A stretch of DNA of 64,000 nucleotides from NCBI GenBank assembly GCA_027922465.2, contig BQMF02000254.1:310001-374000 (forward strand), read 5' to 3'. Each line of letters opens with the position of its first letter. Position 1 is the first letter of the stretch. A program made the translations under genes and the position numbers. This document shows, one piece after another, positions 1-11,000 of this stretch. The notes under the pieces were generated by a model. That model was not told the DNA's origin and did no database searches. It saw only the letters and a program-made list of their open reading frames with translations. This DNA comes from Turritopsis dohrnii (taxonomy: Eukaryota > Cnidaria > Hydrozoa > Anthoathecata > Oceaniidae).

Positions 1-987
1 CTAATCAAATAGGCAATTCATTGTATAATAGCCATTATTATGTTTTTTAATGTGCACTATTATGAAGTTATACATAGTAGGTAAATAGGAGAATTTAACA
101 ACGAGTAAGTTTAAAGCTTCCAAAAATGATATGTTTATAAAAAGAAAACATGTATTTGAAGGAAGACGCCCCCTATGTAACAATACCCCCACCCCTACTC
201 CCCCCCTTAACTGGCAACCCCCCTTAGAAATTCAGATCTAAATGTCATGTTGGATGTTGCATACAATGCAATGGTTCCTCTGGGATGATAAAAAACTGCC
301 GTCACGCCACACACGCTATTATACTAATCGTGAAAAGTGTGATCACATTATTAGGATATGGAATTATCATTTGTTTTAATCCTTTTTGCTGCTGGTTATT
401 TTTTATTTACTTTTGGAATTGAAATTGTTTTGAAGTGTCAGCAATGGATTTATGCATTTTTTTAATTGAATTCTCTTAAAATGATCTTGTTGGTAGAAGT
501 GATAATTATCAAGTAATAAATCCCCATTAGTGCCATTATGTTAGCTTTGTGGCAGTGTTTAATCAGATTCAGTAGTATAGTGACTCAGAACCGAAGCAAC
601 CAAAACAATGTGAGTTAAGTTTACTTAACGCTAGTTAATCGGCGGCATCAGCGCTAGCGATCAGTAATCGGATGCATGCTTAGAGGTGCGCGGCAATCGC
701 ATATATCATCGACTTTGCTCGGCCATATCTATTTTGTCGTGGGTAGTCTCGGATACCGGCAGTTCGTCATTACATCTTCGTCGCTTCCAGTCACGTTTTG
801 AGGAAGTTTTGAATTTCCCGCCTCGCCCGCCCCGTGAGGATTGTGGGACCTAGTTCCAATGACTTTAGGAAGTGTCTTTATAATATGCCTTGTCATTGTA
901 TCTTATTGTATATATATATTTTAGTTACGTTATCCTGTATGCTTATTAGTTCTTCAATATTATGGGTTGATGGGGGTGCATTGTTCT
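1..987. other. No gene seen; Helitron-like fragment near 240-350
   Basis: AT-rich. Bases 250-345 resemble part of the repeat unit at 5473-6592 (ATGCAATGGTTCC, then a TATTATACTAATCGTGA stretch). The more GC-rich 640-860 has no ORF. It lies upstream of the hairpin array. Confidence 0.4.
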
Positions 988-1466
988 GCTGTCCTAGGTG
1001 ACAGTAATTAAGAAGTGCAGGTAGTTAAGAAGCCGGTCCTTGTTGACGGTTTGTCAGGATAAAGATAAATCATATTTGCTGTCCTTGTTGACAGTAAACA
1101 TAGTTAAGAAGCCGTCCGGGTGGATGGTTTATCAGATTAGGCTTTGTCCTTGTTGACAGAAATCTCACTGTCCTTGTTGACAGCCAATCAGATTAAGAAG
1201 CCATCCTTGTTGATGGTTTGTCAGATAGGTCAGATTAGGCTCTGTCCTTGTTGACAGAAAATTATGATTACTTACTGTCCTTGTTGACAGAATATTATGA
1301 TTACTTACTGTCCTTGTTGACAGAATATTATGATTACTTACTGTCCTGGTTGACAGAATATTATGATTACTTTCTGTCCTGGTTGACAGACATATCAGAC
1401 TAAGAGGTTGTCCTGGTTGATAGCCTATCAGACTAAGAAGCCGTCCTGGTTGACGGTTTGTCAGGT
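988..1466. repeat. Tandem array of about 14 small hairpins
   Basis: Units of about 30-38 bp each hold a 5-7 bp stem around a loop CTTGTT or CTGGTT: CTGTC..GACAG (most), CCGTC..GACGG, CCATC..GATGG, GGTTGTC..GATAGCC. Between 1270 and 1390 four units repeat at exactly 33 bp. Stem bases differ between units but pairing is kept. Confidence 0.85.
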
Positions 1467-1881
1467 TCAGTTTAGCCACCACGCACCTCCAGATATCTCT
1501 CAACCGCCAAAAACATGTGTTTTTATTTCGCTGATGCCCTAGCCGGTTAAAAGTGAGAGTGTCATGTTTTTAGCGACTATTCATTTTGTGGGACTGCAAG
1601 CAACTTATATAATGATCTTTATGATGTTAGATCAGATGGGAGTATCATACCGTTTTCTAATTTAACACGTATATATATACTTGTGTACATCAGTATTATA
1701 CTTGTCTTGAAAATGGGTGGCTGATACTGGAAACGTTGACAAAAGATGCTGTTTTTCTTTAAATTAACTCTTCTGTACCGTATTTCACTATGCAATATCA
1801 ATTATCAATTATTTTAGCTATAACTTTTTGGAAGAAGTTTTGAGAATTTCTAAGAATTAATTAAAAATCTTTTCATTTTAG
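1467..1881. other. Non-coding; intron before exon A
   Basis: No ORF of interest. Ends in a T-rich tract and acceptor TTTTAG at 1876-1881. Confidence 0.4.
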
Positions 1882-2026
1882 GTTCAAGGAACATTTTCAT
1901 GTGGTGCGCACCAGTATATCTTTCGTGAACTTAAGGAAATAAGTGATATCAGAAAAATTCCATTCACCTGGCATACATTGTCTCCTGTTTTTGCACTCAA
2001 TGATCGACACCCACTAGAAAAGGATG
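1882..2026 (+). CDS. Mucin receptor exon A: start of first D8C-like module
   Basis: Open in one frame (starts VQGTFSCGAHQY, ends ..HPLEKDG), bounded by acceptor TTTTAG and donor G|GTTAGT, phase 0 in and phase 1 out. It is the most 5' exon recognised. Phase 0 entry means at least one coding exon precedes it, probably outside the window or too short to recognise. Confidence 0.65.
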
Positions 2027-5000
2027 GTTAGTACAATATGTTTCATGAATGATTTTTCCTAAAAACTAATAAAATGTATTATCTTAAAGCATATTGCTTT
2101 GTAATGTATTCAACCCATCCGACTTTCTAATGAATGCTTGGTTTGCTTTCGCAGAAATCCAAAAATCAAATTGATATTTTTGTACCATTAGAAAAAATTT
2201 CAAAAATAATGAAAGTCAATTAATTTGAATTTTCAAAAAATCATTGATATTGCCATTTAAAGTTTTTGCCAAAACTTGATCTCCACAGGGACATGAATTC
2301 CCAATTTGGAGGTGGTCACTATCAGTGACTGAAAAAGCGGCACTTAATAGTGATATACAGTTTCTGTGGGTACCTATTTCTTGCAAGTTTAATACAAGTG
2401 AAATCCATATCATGGAAGAGAGAAGAGAAAACCTTTAAAACCTTGAAAACCGTGAATTTAAAAAAGTGATCTTGAGGACCTTGAATAACCTTGAAAAGTC
2501 ATTCAATGACCTTGAAAATTTGGACATTTTTCTTATTTGTGATTTATTTCCTTAAAATGTTTTCTTTAAGCTGCAGTAAGTATGTAAGTTCTTTCGTTTT
2601 AACTATGTCTGTCATAATTTATACCTGGATAAACGCACAACCAAATATTTCTTCTGTGCGGCATTGCATTGTTGTAATAACTTCAACATTTTTCAAAAAT
2701 TCTGGTGGTACCAACTTTTTTCAATAGTGTCTGGGGGACTGTATTCTGTTGCCCATTCCCTTTGGTAATAACATTGATTATATAGAATAAGTAGGTGAAA
2801 AAATGGTTTCACTTATAAAGATCACACGGGGAGGAGAAAAAAATGCACATGCTAAATGAATGAAGTGAATAAAAAACATGTTCAATCAGATTAAAATCGA
2901 TTAAAAGAAATTGATTAAAAGAAATTAAGACAACTATTAAGACAAAAGCAAAAAAATATTTTGTTTCATGATACTCTTTTTTTGCTTATCGGTTTTTAAA
3001 CATTTTGATTGCTCGAAAAAACGTTCACCCGTCTCAGACAGTCAGGCAAGCGTTAGGATACACTGGCAAACTGAACATACTGCCACGTTCTGCCACTGCT
3101 GCTTTTTGTCCAAAATGTTTAATTCAGTTAGTTTCTTTGTGTTTAGTTGATGTATTGTTTTCAAAGCCAAGTCAACGGTGATCCTTTGAATATAAAACTA
3201 ACAATAATAATAAAAACAAAACGTTATTCCTATTGGTTCACCAGCCAAAAAAAGTCACATTCGATTGGGGTTGCAATGTATCTGTTTCGAACTCTCGTCG
3301 CACACAAAAAAAGAAGTAATTTCGCTCACTACTCAATCTACCATTTTGCTTGACTTACAAACAAACAAACAGACAAACAGACAGAAAATCGGCTATTAAT
3401 ATATAGACTTGTATAAAACTTGTTAGCCTTGCATTTCAAAGACGAGATATATAGTAAACCATAGAAGTCATATTTTAGAATATTTCCACAATTACATGTC
3501 ATCATCAGTAGAGTGTATGTACAAGTAGAAATGTATAAATATAAAGAAAAATATAAAAATGTAAAAATATAGAGAAAAGCTAAAAATCATTCAAGTGTAA
3601 AAAATCTGGTAAGCGATAATGTTGAAAAGAAATCTGCATAAATAAACAAAAATAGGTCCCAACAGAAAAATTAAATTGTGTTAATCACTGTCAAAAATAA
3701 CAACCACCGAAGAAAGCTCGCCACACTCTCATCCTCTCTCACAGGAATCTCTTCGAAGCGGGAAACAAAAGCGAAGTGATCTTGATAATTTCCAAAAAAA
3801 GAGTAAATGTGATTATCACTATCCAAATTAAAAATAATAACCAACGAAGGAGAGCTTTCCACACTCTCATCCCCTCTCACAGGACATACAATGAAGTGAA
3901 CAAAACCAAAATGTAAAAATGTGATATTCACTGTCCAAACAAAAAATTAACACAATTTCTTTCCAAAACAAAAGCTGTTTGATTTTCGACACATCCGGTA
4001 CACATTTTTTTTTATAAGCAACTTGCTAAGGGCTCAGCCCTCAAAATGGCCAAAAAAATAAGCAACTTGCTTAGCAGCCCTAAGCCCTGAAATCTTCATA
4101 ACAACTTTTTTGAGTCTTCCAAATCAAAAAAAAAAGAAAAAAAAATTCACATAAGTTTAAAGGGAGCCTTGTAAACCTTCATGAAATTTCTTTTTGTCCA
4201 CCAAGACAGACTAAAATTACCAGTGATAGATGGGTAGAATGAGTCAATTTGTGCATTGTAAGCATTTTTCTTACCTTTTGATAGAAATAGTCATAATAAT
4301 GAAGAATCAAATGTTTGATAAAATACTGTATAACCAAAATCTATGAAAAATACAAATACACAAAGCTATCATTTCAAGATTTTGAACTATGTATTTTTTA
4401 GAAAGAAATCAACCAAAAGAAAAGTCCTTAATTTTAAGCAGCCTTACAAGCAAATTTAGACCTGGATACTTAAAAATGCTTAGCAACTCCTGCCCTGAGC
4501 CCAAAATCGAGGTTGCTTATAAAAAAAAATGTGTAGTTTATGTAGTACCTTAATAGAACTAATTTTTGCGGGTACAAATTTTTGCGGAAGATATTTTCGC
4601 AGAACTTATATTCACGTTTTTTGGCCCTTTCCACAAAATTAAGTTCCACGAAATACAAAATAATGGCGTGACCATGAAAATTAGTGCCACGAAATTTAAG
4701 ATTTTTAAACAGCTAAATTACTGGTTCGAATTTTAGCACCACGTGACACTCTGATCCGCTGTTTGCAGCTTCAGTAAATCGAAATTAAGTTGAGTTTCAA
4801 ATCGTTTCTGAAATCATAAACATCTTGTAATTGGGAAAACAAGTATTTTTGTAATTTTTTTTTTATGTAATTTTGTATGAAAAAAGGTTGGTTGATACTT
4901 TAAGCTTTAAAGACAGTATAATAGTTCTTCTTTCCCTTGATCTCCCTGCTCCGCATGACATGCTTACCGCGAAAATAAGTTCCACGAATTTCGTAAAAAT

Positions 5001-8000
5001 CTTTCAACTGCGAAAATAAGTTCCGCGAAAATAAGTTCAGTGAAACTTGCCGATTTTGACCGATCCAACCGCGAAAATTTGTTTTGCAAAAATTTATACC
5101 CACGAAAATTAGTTCCCTTAAGGTATTGACGACTTGTCAAATCTGTGTTCAAAAGTGACCTGTCCAAATTCGAAATGAAAATATTTTACAAAACGACGCT
5201 GCTCATTTTCTTCCTCATACAAAAAGGCGATCTTGAATATATAAAACTTGTATAAGCCTTGTATTTCAAAGAGGAGATATATAGTAAACCATAGAAGTCA
5301 TATTTTAGATATTTCGACAATCACATGTCTTCATCAGTAGAGTGTATGTACAAGTAGCAAATGAGGCATATAAATATAGAGAAAAGCTAAAAATCATTTA
5401 AATGTAAAAAATCTGGTAAGCGATAATGTTGAAAAGAAATTTGAAATATATTTATATATATATCAGAAATATATACTCGTGTAAAAGTTTTTTACGGCTT
5501 TATTTTCGAAACGGATGTGCAAGAATCTTGTGTTCCTGTGTGCGAACCCCGTGACGAAAATTTCAATTACGAAATCGGAACTGGAAAATGTACCCGTGGT
5601 GTAGAGCTCGAAAAACTGATCAAAAAATTGTATGGGATCGTTTCGCTATGACCAACCGTTTCGGAGATATCATCAATCAAAGATTTTGATGACGTCATAG
5701 CCACAGTATCAAATTAAATTTAGGCCCAAATTTTGCGTCACCCCCTCACCCGTATCACGGACCCTTAAAAATGTCAGTTATCCTTATTGGTTCTCGAGAT
5801 ATTTCCCCAAAAGCGTCGCGTTCGATTGGGGATGCAATGCAATGGTTCCCCGTGATCATAAAAAAACTGATGTCAAATGATGCCACGTGCTTTTGGAATA
5901 ATTGTGAAAAAAGTGTCTCTCGCGTCTACGTGGTTTTACGCGCACATAAGAGGACGATGACCGTAAATTAAAACTAAATATATCACTGTCTAAAATAAAA
6001 GTGGGATGCACAACGCGGATTATTATAATAAGACTAGTATCTCGCGTAAAAGTTTTTTACGACTTTAATTTCGAAAAGGATCTTCAGAAATACGACGCGT
6101 TCCCATGTGTGTACCCTGTGATGAAAATTTTAATTACGGAATTGGAAATGGAAAGTGTACCCATGCTGTAGAGCTTGAAAAACTGATCAAAAAAATGTAT
6201 TGGATCGTTTCGCTACGACCAACCGTTGCAGAGATATCAGCAATCAAAGATTTTGATGACGTCATAGCCACAGTAGCAAATAAAGTTTAGGTCCAAATGT
6301 TGCGTCACCCCATCACCCATATCGCCGACCCTAAAAAACGTCAGTTATTGGTTTTTGAGATATTTCCCCAAAAACGTCTCGTTCAATTGGGGATGCAATG
6401 CAATGATTCCCTGTGATGCGATAAAAATAACTGACGTCACGCCGCGTGCTATTATACTAATCGTCAATTATCAATGGTCAAACGAAAAAATGACCACGAT
6501 TAAGAAGATTTTGACCGTAAATTTTAAAAAAACACAACACTCTCTAAAATAAAAGTGGGATGCACGATTGCGGATTAGTATATATAGACTAGCCGCCCAG
6601 GCGGCGTCGCTCGCCCTCTATGTTCAGCATGCGACCAATTCACGAAAAATAAAATGAAGAATTGGCAATGATAAGTTTGCCCATGTTGTAGAGTGTTGAA
6701 TATAACTGGTAAATTTTTTTTTACAGTTTTAGTCAATGTGAGTTGAACCGAGAGAAAGGATTAGTCAATTAAATTTCCCCTGGAGACATAAAAGAATCAA
6801 ACATCAAAATAATAATAAAAATTGGAACATCGAAATTCTCGATATTCCCTTTTTTTGACCAAAACCATGTTTTTTATACACAGAAGATGAAATGAAAAAC
6901 ACATGCAAAACCATTTACCAACTATTTACCTAACCAGAATAAAACTTTTTATCCCGGAGATGCGAATTATAACCAAACATCGCAGCACTTAAAATGCCCT
7001 ACGATTGACCGAAACAATTTTTTTGATACACAGAAAATGCAAAGTAACTTATAAAAATTGTTTTTTACCCTGGAGACGTGAAACAAACATTGCAACACTT
7101 AAAATGCCCTATTTCAGACCAAAATCATGTTTTTACATGCAGAAGATTTAATGCAGAAACAAATGGCAATACAACAAAGAAGTATATATTGTATACGCAG
7201 AATAGAAGTAACTTTAGTTAATTCATAATACAGAACACAAAACCAAAAAAAAATAATAACATTACAAAATGTGAATTGAAAACAAATCGATACCTTCCAA
7301 CTGTGTTTCTTTCGTGCGGAAGTAACATTGAACAGCAACCATAAATGAATTTTTGAAATGATATATAGTCTGTTCTTCCCAAAACCATCAACATCATGAT
7401 AAAAACCATGAGTTTTATTTCTTTAACGATTTACCTGCTTTTTTATTATTAATCTTACCTAAAAAATATTTCAATTGTATAAAAATGCAGAGAAAGGTAA
7501 TTATGCTATGACATGGTTGAAATAAAAAACAAAACAAAAAGCAAAAAGAAAATTCATGTAGGTACCCATTTATCTTAAAAAAATAAAACCTTCACTGCAC
7601 TTCTTCTGTATAGCCACATTATTTGATAATTAAAACGAAATAAGTAAAACCCTGAAAATGTGCTGGATACTCCACTCGCATTTCTTCTGTGCTTTTACAT
7701 TGTAAACAAACATTTAAATACATGCATAATAAAATACATCAATACAACTAACTAACTCACTATTACCCGTTGTTCTTTTATTAATCTAAAATACAATAAC
7801 AGTAAAAGTTTAGCAATAAACACGGTTATAAGACGTTTTATAGTAATAACAATACCTTCGTGTATACAAACCTGTGTTTCCTCGTCAAATTCACAACAAA
7901 GAAATGAAAGCCGTTATCATGGAGTCCATGCCGTTATTAACGACCAAAATTTTTGGAATTTGTCAGCCAATCAAAACAGCGCATTTTAAGAGTTTTCCTT

Positions 8001-11000
8001 TATTAGCCATGAAATCGATCAGCGGCGGGATTTCCCCATATACTAATCGTAAAAAAAACGCTCTCGCCTCTACGTGGTTTTACGACGAAAAGGGAAAAAA
8101 TAAGAAGGATTTGACCGTTAAAAGAAAAGTAAATATGTCACTCTCTAAAATAAAAGTGTGACACACAAATGCGAATTAGTATAATAAGATAATAAGCATC
8201 ATTTTATCAAATTCGTTTGAACTAAAAGAGTACATTGTAAAGCGAGACCCTTGCCACTAATGAAAACTAAGATGTTACACTGTCTGCTAAAGCTGCATTC
8301 TTTTGGCGAACACTGAAAGATAAGCAGAAAATTTTGAAAAACTTTGATGACATAATTTTGAATCTAGAAAAGGAGTATAAGGCAATGTAATCTCTTTTTT
8401 GTTTGTGAAGGAGAAATGAGTTTGATGATTTCAGATTTTCTCACAGAAAACAAACTGAATAAACTAGCAAGACTTAATATTATAGGTTACATGCTAATAG
8501 GAAGCTCTGATTGCATTTTTTTATTTTTCTGCTGATAGAGGAAAACAATTTTCCCAATGGTTTTAGTGATTTTTAGTCATCCTTATGAATACAGGGTTGA
8601 TAGAGATTGATAAAAGATGTTAAATATATATTTGTATCGACTACACTGTTTATGTGAAAAGTATTTTATGTTTTTATATGAATTGAAACGTTAGTATGGT
8701 CGTTCTATATTTTATTCTTTTTCAAGTAATATTTCGACCTCTTTTGACAAGGTCATCATCAGACTAATATAATTGAAACCATTACAAAGCTAATTAACGT
8801 CTCACATTTGACGTCAGAATTAATACAATGCAGCAATTAGTATAAAGAATTATTCCGAAGGTAAGAGAACATTGGTTTCCAGAATGTCGTCGTCACATAC
8901 TGACCATCGTCCTGGTTCAGGCCATGTTCACTACGTGGCGGCGTTTCCCGGAACTGAATTTCCAATGCTTCTCTTACCTTACGGTCGAATTTTCTTTCTT
9001 CCATTTTGATGGTGGAGGTGCTTTCCCAGTCGAATCCTCGCTTACATGTTTTTGCATGTAAGGACACCCCTGAAGAGTCCCATTTTTCGTCTCTGATTGA
9101 TTTCTTGTGTTGTTCCATTCGAGTGGAAACTTTGAGCATGGTTTCACCGACGTATTGTTTTTGGCAATTGCATTTCACCATGTAGACTCCGGGTTGACTA
9201 TTTTTTGGTAGTTTACTTTTATTACTTGAAGTGAGAAGTGTTTTAAGGTTAGCTGGACTTTTGAACACCGTTTTATAACCATGCTTTTTAAAAGTTTTTC
9301 TCAATTTCGGACTTAAACCAGGAATCCAAGGTAGCGTGATAATCTTGTTGGGTTGTTCATTTTGTTTATTTTCGTCTGGTTCTACTGGTTCTACAGGTGG
9401 CTTGTTGTTTTTCTGCAAATGTTTTTGTGATGGCTCTGAGTTGTTGTTCGTCATATCCGTTTTCGACAAAACAGGTGATCAGGAATTCAACTTCGTCTTT
9501 TTTGTGTTGATCTTTACAGATGGTGAATGCACGGTGTAAGAAACCTGTTAAGATTCCTTTTAATGTTTTTGGGTCATGTCCGGAGTGTGGTTTGATTTGA
9601 AAGTTTGTTATAGCATTCTTGCGGTGGATCTTGTATTCATAGGTACCATTGTTGTTTGTGATGTCAAGATCGAGGAATTGTAAGGATTTCTGGTGATCTT
9701 CAACGTCCATTGTGTATTTGATATGCTCTGGATCTTGTTGGTTATTACTTGAAAAAGAATAAAATATAGAACGACCATACTAACGTTTCAATTCATTTAC
9801 AAACACGTTCATATAAAAATGACGCTAAAAACAATAATCAACAGTTATGGAGCTGAAATATACCAAGATACCACCAAATTGAAAGCAGAAAAGAAGAAAA
9901 AAGCGAAAACGAAGAACCAGATCATCTTTCTTACAAGATGCATCGCACAAAAAATCATACCAAAATCAATGCAAGTTCCCTCTCCAATCAAATCAAGAAG
10001 AGGAAAAAATGTTACAGCTAAGTACCGATTTGATCTGCTACTCTGTGCGAAAAATGATGCGAAATCTCGACTCTTCCAAACGATAAAGCGAATAAATCAA
10101 CTTGAACGAACCATGAGCACACTGGTATCGTCAGAGCATATGACATTGATAAAAAAAGTTACATCAAAATCCGAATTTTTGTCTTTTCACCGCTGGAAAA
10201 ACCATCTCCGCACAAAATTTGAAAAACTCTGTGACGTTAAACAACAAAAAGCCACCAACGAAAACCCAAAAACACTTAAACCAACAACATTAAATCTTTG
10301 TGACGATGAAATACCAGAGCACCACAAAGAATTGCTAAACCTCGGACCAAAATTCGTACCCGTTAAAAGCTGTATACCATATATGGACATTATATCGAAA
10401 ACTGAATCGACAGCTCTCAAGATGAAGTACGACACAAAAGACGACACAGCGTCAATGAAACTTCGACAAGATGTACTCAGAGACTTAAAAATGGCGAAAA
10501 CTCCAAAAAGCAACCTATCAAAAAACCAACAAAAAGCCTTGAAAGAACTGAAAAATGATGAAAACATCAAAATTTACCCTTATGACAAAGGCGCTGGACT
10601 TGTCCGAATATCGAAAACCGATGCAGTGAAAAAGATCGAAGAACAAATCGGTAACACAGAAATAATTGAAAAGGATCCAACACCATGCTTAGCACGAAAA
10701 TTCCAATCGACATTGAGAGAGTTAAAGAAACAAGGCAAATTCACTAAAACTGAATACAAACAACTGTACCCAAGTGATCCTATACCACCAAGAATGTACG
10801 GTACAATAAAAGCTCATAAACCGGAAAAAGACTATCCAATGAGAATAGTGGTATCAACTATCGGCACACCAAGTTACAAAACATCCGAATACCTCGTCAG
10901 AATAATCCAACCAACACTCAACAAAAACAAAACTCGATTGAAGAACTCGCAAACATTTGTAAAAACCTCCAAAACATGGTTGATCGACAAAGATGAAATT

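Noticed and set aside
988..1466. CRISPR array
   Set aside because: Palindromic repeats at regular spacing look CRISPR-like, but the sequence between is itself repeated, there are no unique spacers or cas genes, and the DNA is animal.
1165..1503. 112-aa minus-strand frame with repeated LSTRTVSNHNI
   Set aside because: It only reads through the hairpin array; the repeat units explain the open frame.
7114..7409. Minus-strand hydrophobic frames
   Set aside because: AT-rich low-complexity translation with no homology, start context or splice support.
10187..10570. 127-aa minus-strand frame
   Set aside because: Shadow of the Penelope RT ORF.
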